The position numbers and the translations under genes are program-made. From Legionella santicrucis (GTDB taxonomy: Bacteria > Pseudomonadota > Gammaproteobacteria > Legionellales > Legionellaceae), in NCBI RefSeq assembly GCF_001468135.1, contig NZ_LNYU01000081.1, forward strand, positions 62,001 through 126,000: a stretch of 64,000 bases of DNA. Direction: 5' to 3'. Below, in pieces: positions 1 to 8,562 of this stretch; within the stretch, counting starts at the first letter, position 1, and each line of letters opens with the position of its first letter. The notes beneath the pieces are model-generated. The model was not told the DNA's origin and did no database searches. It saw nothing but the letters and a program-made list of their open reading frames with translations.

Positions 1-857
1 GCAGTCGCATTTACAATGCTACTGTACGCTTTCCTAAAACAGATAAAAACAGCATTGAATCCTTAGGGAATTTATTTTTAACCAGTTCAGATGGCGCTAA
101 AATACCTTTATCCGAATTAGCTCGCATCAAATATAAAACTGGTGAAAGCACTATTGCTCATGAAATGGGGGAGCGAGAAGTTACGGTACGGATGGATAAT
201 CGTGGTCGAGATCTTACTTCTTATCTCAATGAAGCCAAACGTCGCATCGCCCATGAAGTAAAATTTGATGCACAACAAATTCGTCTGGAATGGGCTGGTC
301 AATTTGAAAGTCAGGAGCGTGCAGAAAAACGATTAATCTATATCTTAGGTCTGATGTTTGTCCTTATGGGACTTATCTTATTCTTTGAGTTCCAAAAATT
401 ACACCTCGTTTTTCTCATTTTGGGTGTAGTTCCAATGGCAACTCTAGGTGGGCTGATCACACTTCATGTGACAGGAGAAACATTCAATGTTGCTACCGCC
501 GTTGGTTTTATAGCCCTCTTTGGAGTTTCCATCCAAAACGCGATTATTATGATTGCAAACATTAGAAGGGTGCGTAAAACGAATAAATCCTTAAGTCGTG
601 CTGTAGTATGTGGCGCAGCCGAACGTTTGCGCCCTATACTCATGACAGCAACAGTTGCTTCATTTGGTATGCTTCCTGCTGCATTAGCAACTGGGGTAGG
701 AACAGATGTACAACGCGGTTTAGCTACAGTAATTGTTGGTGGTCTGGCGGTATCCACCTTATTGACTTTATTTATTCTCCCTACCTATTACTATACTTTG
801 GAACACTTCATTGAGCACGGCAGAGGCAGCATGCGTCGATGGAGGTGGAGGCGGTGA
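1..857 (+). CDS. RND heavy-metal efflux pump inner-membrane protein, 3' part (CzcA/CusA-like)
   Basis: This is the C-terminal part of a proton-driven RND transporter that pumps substrates, probably metal cations, across the envelope. The reading frame is open from base 3, so the start lies outside the window. The piece contains the end of the periplasmic docking/porter region, including GERXVTVRMDNRGRDL-like sequence typical of the CzcA/CusA (HME) branch, followed by about five hydrophobic segments that form the last membrane helices, ending in an Arg-rich tail. The stop overlaps the GTG of the outer-membrane factor gene by 4 bp, so the two are translationally coupled and form one tripartite pump operon. 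The HME assignment is from family knowledge; the metal transported cannot be read from this fragment. Confidence 0.85.
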   Translation, partial: SRIYNATVRFPKTDKNSIESLGNLFLTSSDGAKIPLSELARIKYKTGESTIAHEMGEREVTVRMDNRGRDLTSYLNEAKRRIAHEVKFDAQQIRLEWAGQFESQERAEKRLIYILGLMFVLMGLILFFEFQKLHLVFLILGVVPMATLGGLITLHVTGETFNVATAVGFIALFGVSIQNAIIMIANIRRVRKTNKSLSRAVVCGAAERLRPILMTATVASFGMLPAALATGVGTDVQRGLATVIVGGLAVSTLLTLFILPTYYYTLEHFIEHGRGSMRRWRWRR

Positions 858-2407
858 GTGAGCATAAAAAAGATAATTGGCATTTTGGACTTTATAATAA
901 GCTTTTTAACCCATGCTTTAAACGAGTTTCGAGTATGGGGGCTTTGCTTGTATTTCTTTTCTTAAGCAATTGCACGGTTGGTCCCGATTATAAAAGGCCA
1001 ACACAAATGCTACCTCAGTCCTATACGAAAAAATCATTAGGAAAAAAAACACCTGCAACTGCTACAACAATGGGAGGAACTCAATATTTTGCCCCAAACA
1101 AAGAGCTTCCGAAACAATGGTGGCAATTATTTCATTCCAAAGATCTCGATGATGTGGTTTTGGCGAGTTTACAACATAATCCCACAGTAACTGCAGCTCA
1201 AGAATCATTATCCACTGCTCTTGAAAACGCCTATGCTGGAAAAGGCGCGCTACTTCCTTTTGTAGGTAGTTCTTTTTCACCTACATACCAACAAACGGCA
1301 AAAATTCTTACAAGTGTTTTGGCAAGCAATCAATATTTATATTCCTTATTCACCGGTCAGCTTTATGTTTCTTATACACCTGATATTTTTGGAGGTACAA
1401 GACGTCAGATAGAATCATTAGTTGCCCAAGTAGAGGTTCAACACTTTCGGTTAGAGGCAACGTATTTGACCCTAACCACAAATGTGGTTAATGCCGTTAT
1501 CCAAGAAGCTGCCTTGCGCGAACAAATTACGGTAACCCAGCACATGATTGCCAATCAAAAAAAACTTTTGGCAATTATGACGCAACAGTTAAAATTGGGT
1601 GATACCGCGTTATCCAATGTTGCTACTCAACAAGCAACATTAGCAGCGTCAGAAGCAATGCTTCCTCCGCTGGAAAAGCAACTTGCGATTCAGCGTGATT
1701 TGCTTAATGCTTTAACTGGACGATTTCCAGATGATCAGCATACGCCTCAATTTCGCTTAAGTTCCTTACATCTTCCAAGAGAGCTTCCTCTTTCTGTGCC
1801 TGCAAAACTACTCGAAAATCGACCTGATATCCGGGCTGCTGAGGCACAAATGCATGCAGCAAATGCATTGATTGGTGTTGCTATTGCAAATCGATTGCCG
1901 AATGTGACTATTAATAGTAGTGGTACTAATCTAGGAAGCGCAGCAACTACTATAGGCACTTTATTGCAATCTAATACCCAATTCTGGGCAATGGCGGGAA
2001 TTATCACTCAGCCCATTTTTGATGCAGGGACTTTGCGCCATAAACAACGTGCTGCGGAAGCCAGCTACAGGCAAGCTGCAGCAGAATATCGTGCGACAGT
2101 CGTTAATGCGTTCCAAAATGTGGCTGATACCCTAAAAGCGATTAAATCGGATGTTCTTTCCCTACAAACGGCAAGCAACGCAGAACGCGCAGCCTTAACA
2201 AGCCTGAACATTGCGCAACGCCAATTTACATTGGGTGATAGCAGTACTGTAGGATTAATTCTCAATGAGTTAACTTATCAACAAGCCAAATTAAATTTAA
2301 TTCAAGCACAAGCCAATCGGTTATCAGATACTGTCGCTCTTTTTCAAGCGCTAGGAGGAGGATGGCAGGCCTCTGCAGATAGCAAAAATTTTAATGCATC
2401 AAAATAA
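854..2407 (+). CDS. RND efflux outer-membrane factor lipoprotein (NodT/OprM/CusC family)
   Basis: Outer-membrane channel of the tripartite efflux pump, a TolC-like trimeric lipoprotein. I place the start at GTG 854, which overlaps the pump stop codon (GTGA) and follows a strong GGAGGTGGAGG ribosome site; an ATG at 839 would lie upstream of that site. Near residue 40 (counting from the GTG) there is a hydrophobic stretch ending in LSNC, a lipobox, followed by TVGPDYKRP, the usual mature N-terminus of this family. Two long repeats rich in Ala, Gln and Leu follow, with LLENRPDIRAAE and the conserved GQPIFDAG-like ITQPIFDAGTL, typical of NodT-type proteins. Length is about 517 residues, slightly longer than usual because of an N-terminal extension before the signal. 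Confidence 0.88.
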   Translation: MSEHKKDNWHFGLYNKLFNPCFKRVSSMGALLVFLFLSNCTVGPDYKRPTQMLPQSYTKKSLGKKTPATATTMGGTQYFAPNKELPKQWWQLFHSKDLDDVVLASLQHNPTVTAAQESLSTALENAYAGKGALLPFVGSSFSPTYQQTAKILTSVLASNQYLYSLFTGQLYVSYTPDIFGGTRRQIESLVAQVEVQHFRLEATYLTLTTNVVNAVIQEAALREQITVTQHMIANQKKLLAIMTQQLKLGDTALSNVATQQATLAASEAMLPPLEKQLAIQRDLLNALTGRFPDDQHTPQFRLSSLHLPRELPLSVPAKLLENRPDIRAAEAQMHAANALIGVAIANRLPNVTINSSGTNLGSAATTIGTLLQSNTQFWAMAGIITQPIFDAGTLRHKQRAAEASYRQAAAEYRATVVNAFQNVADTLKAIKSDVLSLQTASNAERAALTSLNIAQRQFTLGDSSTVGLILNELTYQQAKLNLIQAQANRLSDTVALFQALGGGWQASADSKNFNASK

Positions 2408-2427
2408 TAAAGCAGGAGTGATGTACT

Positions 2428-2601
2428 ATGCCGCAATTTGAAGTGGGTGGCAAAGAATGGCTTATTGCCCACCCATATTTAGATAATGCCAGTTTGAAAC
2501 AAACGAAAGCTGGGCATGCTTTTGTAAAAAAAGTGGTTCAGAGTAAATCGTCAATACATCCTATAGTTTATTTTTCATTATTTTGTAAGGACTGTAAATA
2601 G
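2428..2601 (+). CDS. Possible small hypothetical protein, 57 aa
   Basis: A 57-codon ORF starting MPQFEVGGKEW, 20 bp after the efflux outer-membrane factor, with a good ribosome site (CAGGAG, 9 bp before ATG). I do not recognise it. It overlaps the last 34 bp of the convergent phosphodiesterase gene. No signal peptide; the C-terminus has two cysteines (CKDC). The ribosome site and the position at the end of the pump operon favour a real gene, while the tail-to-tail overlap argues that its 3' end may be degenerate. Low confidence. Confidence 0.3.
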   Translation: MPQFEVGGKEWLIAHPYLDNASLKQTKAGHAFVKKVVQSKSSIHPIVYFSLFCKDCK

Positions 2602-3275
2602 ATGCTTATTTCAGCAGCACGATCAGTAAAAATCCAATTGAGTCTTCGATTTAATTCTCTATATAAGCTGTACTTAGAATCGATCAAACCAACACCCACA
2701 ATTTTTTGGGTGGTCCTTAATTGATTGATTGCTTTTTGATGAATCAAAAGATAATGACCTAATACCCCCCCATAATTTTCTTTAATGCATAAATTACAAA
2801 ATTCTTGCACATTATTATGTGCAGCTACTAATAATAAAGATTTTTTTGGGATTTGTGTTAATGAAGAAAAAATTGATGAGTTTAGAGTTAATAGATGGTA
2901 GTTCTCTCCAGCGGATAATTCTTGTAACTGATTTACTAAGATTTCTTCGTCATGAATAGGTGTTTTTAATTCAATAAATAAATGCATGCTTTTGCCATAT
3001 GTAGCAATTACTTCTGCAAGCGTAGGGATGTTAGGAGCAAGCGCACGCAATTCATTAAAGTTAATTTTAGCGATTTCTTGATTATGCCCCCAAAGACGTT
3101 TCAGCGTCGCATCATGGTTAACCACCAAAATATTATCTGCTGTACTGCGTACATCAAACTCGATTCCCCAACATCCTAAATCCTTGGCTAAGGCGAAAGC
3201 GGAAAGTGTATTTTCAATAAGTCCTTGGGCATAATTATGTGCTCCTCTATGCGCAATTAAACGAACTGGCTGCAT
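2568..3275 (-). CDS. Glycerophosphodiester phosphodiesterase family protein
   Basis: Hydrolyses glycerophosphodiesters to glycerol-3-phosphate and an alcohol, or a related phosphodiester. The N-terminus has the family signature RLIAHRGAHN followed by ENTLSAF and then GIEFDVRSTAD with VVNHDATLKRLWG; the His of HRG, the Glu/Asp of EFD and the His of NHD are the metal and acid-base residues of GDPD enzymes. A later FIELK motif also fits. I chose ATG 3275, giving 235 residues, the usual length; a GTG at 3371 would add a 32-residue extension of no clear function. No signal peptide, so cytoplasmic (UgpQ-like). It is convergent with the preceding small ORF and divergent from the Sua5 gene. Confidence 0.85.
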   Translation of the reverse strand: MQPVRLIAHRGAHNYAQGLIENTLSAFALAKDLGCWGIEFDVRSTADNILVVNHDATLKRLWGHNQEIAKINFNELRALAPNIPTLAEVIATYGKSMHLFIELKTPIHDEEILVNQLQELSAGENYHLLTLNSSIFSSLTQIPKKSLLLVAAHNNVQEFCNLCIKENYGGVLGHYLLIHQKAINQLRTTQKIVGVGLIDSKYSLYRELNRRLNWIFTDRAAEISIYLQSLQNNEK

Positions 3276-3474
3276 TAGCTCAAGCGAAGGTTTATTTCTA
3301 GGGATAAACGAAAAATAGCCATCTACAGTTTTTCCTAATAAACTAAGTAACACGACATGATTCCTCAACACTATTTATATTTAATTCTATGCGGGTACTA
3401 TTGAAAAGGCAAAAGTAGCTGCTTTCTCCTGCAAATTGTGTAAAAATAACAAATTTTCAATTCATGCTTTGTAT

Positions 3475-4440
3475 ATGCCTTTAATCACTACCAATATTGA
3501 TCGAGCAATTCACGATTTGCAACACGGAAAACCTGTTGCTATACCTACAGAAACTGTCTATGGCCTAGCAGCTCCTATCAATAATGAGAAGGCAATTAAA
3601 GCGGTTTTTGCAATAAAAAACAGACCATTAAATCATCCTTTAATTATACATGTGGCTCAAAATTGGGCGCTTGATCTGTTGGTTAAAGACATTCCAATTT
3701 ACGCGCAACAATTAATTAAAAAATTCTGGCCGGGCCCTTTAACGCTTGTTTTTCATTGCAAACAGAATCAAATTACCCCTTTAATAACTGGTGGTCAAAC
3801 GACAGTAGCAATCAGATGTCCTGCTCATCCCATTGCTCAGGAGTTATTAACAAAATTGGGCGTTCCGCTCGTTGCTCCCTCAGCAAATCCATTTGGGAAA
3901 GTCAGTCCTACTACAGCAGAGCATGTAAGTGAGTCATTTCCTAATCAAGAATTAACTATTTTAGATGGTGGCCGTTGTACTGTAGGGATAGAATCAACCA
4001 TCATTGATGCAACTGATGCTAAGAATTATCAAATTTTACGACATGGAATTATTGATGAAAAAGCCATAGCAGAAGTAACCGCGCTTCCATCTTTGCGGGG
4101 CGAAAATACCTTGCGTGTTCCAGGGAAATTAGACAGTCATTATCAACCCCAAAAAAAGCTATATTATTTTGACAGCTATGACATGCTGACCCATTTTTGT
4201 AAAACACATGGAGATAACATTTACGTCATAGCAAGCAAACAACCAATTGGTATTAGTGAAGGACATTTTCATCTGCTTGAAGATAACCCTGGAAAAGTAG
4301 CGTTTGATTTATACTATCAATTAAGAAAGGCGGATGCGTCTAATGCCGATGTTATTGTCATAGAACTTCCTCCTGCCACAGGGGCATGGCAAGGAGTAAG
4401 GGAGCGTATACTTAAAGCAGGCGCTCCTTACACTGATTAA
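3475..4440 (+). CDS. L-threonylcarbamoyladenylate synthase, long Sua5 type
   Basis: Makes threonylcarbamoyl-AMP from threonine, bicarbonate and ATP, the first step of t6A37 modification of ANN-decoding tRNAs. The N-terminal YrdC/Sua5 domain (residues about 5-200) shows GKPVAIPTETVYGLA, KNRPLNHPLIIHV, FWPGPLT, PSANPFGKVSPT and GIESTIID. A C-terminal Sua5 extension follows (PGKLDSHYQPQ linker, then an alpha/beta domain), so this is the long form of about 321 residues rather than short TsaC. ATG 3475 puts the YrdC fold at the N-terminus; an in-frame TTG at 3436 has no ribosome site. Monocistronic. Confidence 0.9.
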   Translation: MPLITTNIDRAIHDLQHGKPVAIPTETVYGLAAPINNEKAIKAVFAIKNRPLNHPLIIHVAQNWALDLLVKDIPIYAQQLIKKFWPGPLTLVFHCKQNQITPLITGGQTTVAIRCPAHPIAQELLTKLGVPLVAPSANPFGKVSPTTAEHVSESFPNQELTILDGGRCTVGIESTIIDATDAKNYQILRHGIIDEKAIAEVTALPSLRGENTLRVPGKLDSHYQPQKKLYYFDSYDMLTHFCKTHGDNIYVIASKQPIGISEGHFHLLEDNPGKVAFDLYYQLRKADASNADVIVIELPPATGAWQGVRERILKAGAPYTD

Positions 4441-4447
4441 AATAGTG

Positions 4448-4885
4448 TTAATCATTAATTATTGTAGGTGTGCCGATAAACGTTCCTTTACATTTAGGTG
4501 TGCTCCATACCACCCAAGTTTTACCTTGATCCTGCTCACTTAACGTTTGTTGATACATCTTGATAGGCGTAGACCATTCTCCATTTGAGTCTTTTCCGCT
4601 GATTGTCGCATTAACTATGTTAAATAATAGCCCATCTCTTTTGGTACTCTTGTAACTGTTATAGTTTACACGCAATCCGTTTAAAGCCTTTATCCCTTCT
4701 TTACTCAAGACTTGATCTACTGTAGTGACCATTACCGTTGGTGTATGCTCCATACAATATTGTAATGTAACATCTTCTGACCTAGGAGTTATATTATCAA
4801 ATACCGCCGTCCAAATGATGGACTTGGACGCACTTACAATAGAGCTATAAAATAGGATACTTGCAGCAATAAACATTTTTTTCAT
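4448..4885 (-). CDS. Secreted hypothetical protein, about 145 aa
   Basis: I do not recognise a known family. Starting at ATG 4885 the product has a clear Sec signal peptide (KK followed by a hydrophobic stretch ending SIVSA, cleavage before SKS), so it is exported. The mature protein is about 125 residues with two cysteines (LQYC and PKCKG) that could form a disulfide, and many Ser/Thr. An upstream in-frame extension to 4975 would bury the signal peptide, so I reject it. The gene converges on Sua5 with only 7 bp between stops. It resembles in style the other small exported protein at 11649-12062 but not in sequence. Confidence 0.6.
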   Translation of the reverse strand: MKKMFIAASILFYSSIVSASKSIIWTAVFDNITPRSEDVTLQYCMEHTPTVMVTTVDQVLSKEGIKALNGLRVNYNSYKSTKRDGLLFNIVNATISGKDSNGEWSTPIKMYQQTLSEQDQGKTWVVWSTPKCKGTFIGTPTIIND

Positions 4886-5049
4886 GATTAATGAGCCAAT
4901 TTGAAAATGTATTCGTAAATGACATAAATCTTTATTTATCACATCATTGTGCTGCAGTACAAGGAATCCGTGCATTCTTCATTGATTAAAAGAAGCGGTG
5001 CAGAATCAAAAATAACACCGCAATTAAGTAAAAGATGTCGGTTATCCTA

Positions 5050-5078
5050 TTGACAGATCTATAAAATATGAGTACTTT
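5050..5078 (+). promoter_or_regulatory. Candidate promoter of tRNA-Leu
   Basis: TTGACA at 5050-5055, a 17-bp spacer and TACTTT at 5073-5078, with the tRNA beginning 12 bp after the -10. The -35 is a perfect sigma-70 match and the -10 matches at most positions. Inferred from position and consensus only. Confidence 0.5.
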
Positions 5079-5089
5079 AGCCTCAGAAT

Positions 5090-5176
5090 GCCGAGGTGGT
5101 GAAATTGGTAGACACGCTAGCTTCAGGTGCTAGTGGGGGTAACTCCGTGGAGGTTCGAGTCCTCTTCTCGGCACCA
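5090..5176 (+). tRNA. tRNA-Leu (CAG anticodon)
   Basis: An 87-nt class II tRNA with CCA encoded. Acceptor stem GCCGAGG pairs with TCTCGGC (one G-T pair), the anticodon stem is CTAGC/GCTAG with loop TTCAGGT giving anticodon CAG, the variable arm is the long type expected for leucine, and the T loop is GGTTCGAGTCC. It decodes CUG. Confidence 0.95.
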
Positions 5177-5696
5177 TTGCGGGATTTTAAAACAATTCAT
5201 AATAGTTCATAAGCGTGCATAATTCATTGAGTATTAATGAGATAATGCTGATTTTAGTCCAACTCAGGGCAACGATTTTTTCAGATAGGTTCTTAATTTT
5301 CACTAAGGTAAAACTGCATTACTAATAATGCAGTCGAGTGAGCAGACAAGGTTTTTATCTAGTACAACATGTCCGGCCTGAGTGACTTTCACAAAAAGTA
5401 ACATAATGGGTTTTATGTTTCCCATAATAGGTATTCCATACCTCTTACCATTATTCCAAATCTACCTGATATAAGTCTGAATGGTACCACCAGTGATTTT
5501 CTTCTACGCCATGAGCAAAAAAACTAGAAAAATAGACTTGTTTGAAAGTGATTGAGTCAAAAAATTATCCCGTTGCATTTGATTACAGATATTGGCAGTG
5601 TTAAGAGAAAGCGATGTTTCAAAGATTTTAACAAGATCTTAGGTAAGTTTCATAAATCGCTACTTTTTGTAAATTACGAATTCTGGTATCGAGGAT
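5177..5696. other. Intergenic region after tRNA-Leu
   Basis: About 520 bp without a supported gene. It contains a perfect hairpin at 5313-5334 (ACTGCATTA, loop CTAA, TAATGCAGT) that lacks a following T run, so it is not an obvious terminator. An ORF on the + strand beginning near 5552 encodes hydrophobic low-complexity sequence and overlaps the better coiled-coil ORF on the other strand. No integrase lies next to this tRNA. Confidence 0.5.
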
Positions 5697-5954
5697 TTAT
5701 TTTAGTTTGGCTAGTTTACTCTCTATTTGTTCTATATTTTTTAAAATATTCTGAATTCTTTCTTCAAGAGTTTCCTGAGAATTGCTTTTTAAGTGCTCTT
5801 CGTTTGGTTTTCTATCATGGTTTAGGTGTTGTTTTAAATAAGGAATCTCGTTACCTAAAAATTTGTTTAATTGTTCCTTAACTTTTTCTAGTTGATTTTT
5901 TTGACTTACTTCTTCCCTTACAACGCCATTAAAATTTTTTAAAGCAGACATCAT
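5697..5954 (-). CDS. Small coiled-coil hypothetical protein, 85 aa
   Basis: An 85-residue, strongly charged protein rich in Lys, Glu, Gln and Leu, with heptad-like spacing over its last 30 residues (ETLEERIQNIL...IEQIESKLAKLK), predicted to be coiled coil. No signal peptide or membrane segment. I do not recognise it. The composition looks coding rather than random for such AT-rich DNA, and the ORF is in better codon usage than the overlapping ORF on the other strand. The ribosome site is weak (TTGGTAG before ATGATG). Could be a small cytosolic or secreted effector-like protein, but this is not shown. Confidence 0.4.
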   Translation of the reverse strand: MMSALKNFNGVVREEVSQKNQLEKVKEQLNKFLGNEIPYLKQHLNHDRKPNEEHLKSNSQETLEERIQNILKNIEQIESKLAKLK

Positions 5955-6145
5955 TTACTACCAAGTTGGATTGCCTATAATTTAATCATATACGATCCAT
6001 ATTAAGACAGGATGATATTTTAATTCCATTTTTTTATGAGGTATTCTTTTTGGTGGCAAGAATTGTTTTAAAGTGACAATTAAAACGTTAAACGAGGGGA
6101 TTATAAGGTGAAGATAGCGACGAGCTAATCACTATTAATCATTTA

Positions 6146-7123
6146 TTAAATGTTAATATCAATTCCCCCAGTAATTCCGTATTGATTTTTCACTTGCGTT
6201 CCATAGAGATTTTGTACTATTGGGATATTAACACCAAGGTAACCGGAATAATTGGTATGAATATTGACTCTAATACCAGGCAAGAAAGAAATAAAATTCC
6301 CACCGCTATTTGGGTCAAGCGTTCCTGCGATATTGTCCTTTGTAGCATATTCACCATTGAGTTCTATAATGCCATCAATGTCCAATTTTAATTGTTCATT
6401 CCTATAAAGCTCTAAAACAGTTGCAAAATTATAGTCAAATACAGATCCTAGAGTCGTATGTTGCACCCCCTCCATTCCTTGGGTATAAATTAAATTTGAA
6501 CTTAATGAAAAATTGTTAAATTGTTTCGAAATAAGAATCCCTGCAAATGGAGTCCATGCTCCACTCCCTGGCTGATCAGAGGCGGAAAATACAGTACCGG
6601 TATTATCTCTAGCTGTTGTTTTACCTGTTGGAGCATTAACACCAGAAATTAAACTTAGTGAGATGACGTACTTATCTTCTTCGAGAAATTGCGATAAAGC
6701 AAAGATATTGGTATCACCTATCCCATAGGCGCTCCCTAAATTCAGAGTGCTTTCAACATGTGTTATTTCATTAAAGCCAGCAGCAGCAAAGGAAATATTA
6801 TCAACATATGGAAGGCTTGCACCAATGGATAAATTATCTAGCAACCCATAAGAAATCAGCAAATAGCCGTATAAACTCGCATTTAGGTTTTCGGCTAAGG
6901 GATGTTGCAATAGTACTGCATCAGAAAGGGGGATATTAGAATAATATTCTACTCGTTGGCTAATACCTATTTTGCCTTTCTCTAAAGCATCGGCAGTTGA
7001 GGTCACAATTGGCTGACCTATTCCTACAGAATAATTAATTGTTTTTTGGTGAAACGTAGCTGCATAAAGATTGAAGAAAAAACAGCAATAGAAACATATT
7101 ACGATTAATAGCCATTTACGCAT
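6146..7123 (-). CDS. Outer-membrane beta-barrel protein (phenol-degradation MetA-like / DUF family)
   Basis: A 325-residue exported protein. Signal peptide MRKWLLIVICFYCCFFF...YA is followed by alternating hydrophobic beta-strand segments rich in Gly, Tyr, Asn and aromatic residues, with a C-terminus GITGGIDINI typical of the last strand. The order resembles the transporter-like family annotated as MetA-pathway of phenol degradation, which are barrel proteins of unknown transport function. It sits upstream of, and on the same strand as, nothing obvious; the cfa gene precedes it by 38 bp on the same strand, so the two may be cotranscribed. The barrel fold is a good inference; the substrate is unknown. 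Confidence 0.65.
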   Translation of the reverse strand: MRKWLLIVICFYCCFFFNLYAATFHQKTINYSVGIGQPIVTSTADALEKGKIGISQRVEYYSNIPLSDAVLLQHPLAENLNASLYGYLLISYGLLDNLSIGASLPYVDNISFAAAGFNEITHVESTLNLGSAYGIGDTNIFALSQFLEEDKYVISLSLISGVNAPTGKTTARDNTGTVFSASDQPGSGAWTPFAGILISKQFNNFSLSSNLIYTQGMEGVQHTTLGSVFDYNFATVLELYRNEQLKLDIDGIIELNGEYATKDNIAGTLDPNSGGNFISFLPGIRVNIHTNYSGYLGVNIPIVQNLYGTQVKNQYGITGGIDINI

Positions 7124-7161
7124 GGTATTCGCTAAGAAATATTGAATTGAGTAGAAGTATA

Positions 7162-8367
7162 TTATGCCAATATACTTCGAATTTCATCAGAGCAGTTTAA
7201 AGTTAGTGGTTCATTGGTTTTCTGAGCCTCTTTTTTAATCCCAGTGAATAGGGGTTCTTCATATCCTCCTGGAACTCCATGTTTTGAAAAAACAATTTGC
7301 CACAATTGCGTGTCACGCGAACGAAAAGTACCGGCACATGCCAATAAATAATAACGCCACATACGATAAAAACGATGATCATATCGTTCTTGTAACTGCG
7401 CCCAGTTTTTTTCAAAACGCTCATGCCATGCCATTAATGTATGATCATAATATGCACCAAAATTAACCCAATTTTCCATAATAAATAATCCCTCTGAAGC
7501 TTTACTAAGTTGCTCCATGGAGGGAAGCATGCCATTAGGGAAAATATATTTGTTAATCCAAGGATCTCCTGCAGTTTGAGTGAGGGTGCTGCCAATAGTA
7601 TGTAATAAAAAAAGACCATTACCTTTGAGGCATTCTCTAACTTTTTGCATATAAGTACGATAATTTTTATAACCTACATGCTCAAACATCCCTAATGAAA
7701 CCACACGATCAAATTTTTCATGAATATCACGGTAATCTTGGAAACGAATTTCAATGGGTAAACCAGAGCAATTTTGTTTTGCGTAATTACACTGTTCTTT
7801 GGAGATCGTAATTCCCACAACACTGACTCCATAATTCTCTGCAGCATATTTTGCAAAAGCACCAAATCCACATCCTATATCTAACACATGCATGCCTGGT
7901 TCAAGTTTCAGTTTTTGACAACTTAATTCCAATTTATTGATTTGTGCTGTATCTAAATCACTGGCATTTTTCCAATAACCGCAAGTATAATTCATCCGGG
8001 TATCTAACATCGATTCAAATAATTCATTACCAAGATCGTAATGTAATCTTCCTACCTCTAAGGCACGTTTTTTAGATTGATAGTTAATCAGTTTGAGGAG
8101 AAGCAATTTAGGCCATAGCCATTTGTTGGCGCGAATTTTTTGGTCAAGATGGGCCTGGAGAATTTGAGTAAAAAATTGATCGAGACTTTTACAATCCCAC
8201 CATCCTTCCATATAGGTTTCACCAAGTCCTAAAGCACCATGATGAAAAACGCGTTGATAAAATTCTTCATTATGGATTTGAATATCCCAAGGATTAGGTC
8301 CATTGGGTGAAATTCCTGCTGAATGCAAAAGGTCTAATGCAATTTTTTTAATCATTCCCTGATTCAT
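7162..8367 (-). CDS. cfa: Cyclopropane-fatty-acyl-phospholipid synthase
   Basis: Transfers the methyl group of S-adenosylmethionine to the double bond of unsaturated phospholipid acyl chains in the membrane. The N-terminal substrate domain contains HHGALGLGETYMEGWWD, a family hallmark; the methyltransferase domain has HYDLGNELFESMLD, the SAM site LDIGCGFGAFAKYAAE, and later VSLGMFEHVGYKNY with conserved catalytic residues, plus the C-terminal MWRYYLLACAGTFRSR. I start at ATG 8367 because AAGGATGAG lies 7 bp ahead; starts at 8379 and 8394 lie on or upstream of that site. Length about 402 residues, as usual for Cfa. Confidence 0.93.
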   Translation of the reverse strand: MNQGMIKKIALDLLHSAGISPNGPNPWDIQIHNEEFYQRVFHHGALGLGETYMEGWWDCKSLDQFFTQILQAHLDQKIRANKWLWPKLLLLKLINYQSKKRALEVGRLHYDLGNELFESMLDTRMNYTCGYWKNASDLDTAQINKLELSCQKLKLEPGMHVLDIGCGFGAFAKYAAENYGVSVVGITISKEQCNYAKQNCSGLPIEIRFQDYRDIHEKFDRVVSLGMFEHVGYKNYRTYMQKVRECLKGNGLFLLHTIGSTLTQTAGDPWINKYIFPNGMLPSMEQLSKASEGLFIMENWVNFGAYYDHTLMAWHERFEKNWAQLQERYDHRFYRMWRYYLLACAGTFRSRDTQLWQIVFSKHGVPGGYEEPLFTGIKKEAQKTNEPLTLNCSDEIRSILA

Positions 8368-8562
8368 AAGTAAACTCATCCTTGTGTGTGGCAAAATTCA
8401 AGAACGATTAAGCGATACTCAGCTTATCCTGTAAAAAATAAATAGTACAATTGAAGTACCAATACACTATATTTTCCATAAGTTACAATCTGATGCAATA
8501 AAAATTTGTTTTTATGTTTGGCATGAATTAAACAAAAAAGCAAGTGGAGGATAGCCATGATA

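Noticed and set aside
4886-4975. N-terminal extension of the secreted protein at 4448-4885
   Set aside because: Would place the signal peptide inside the protein.
5552-5881. ORF of 109 codons on the + strand opposite the coiled-coil ORF
   Set aside because: Hydrophobic low-complexity product, no ribosome site; the other strand gives a more protein-like sequence.
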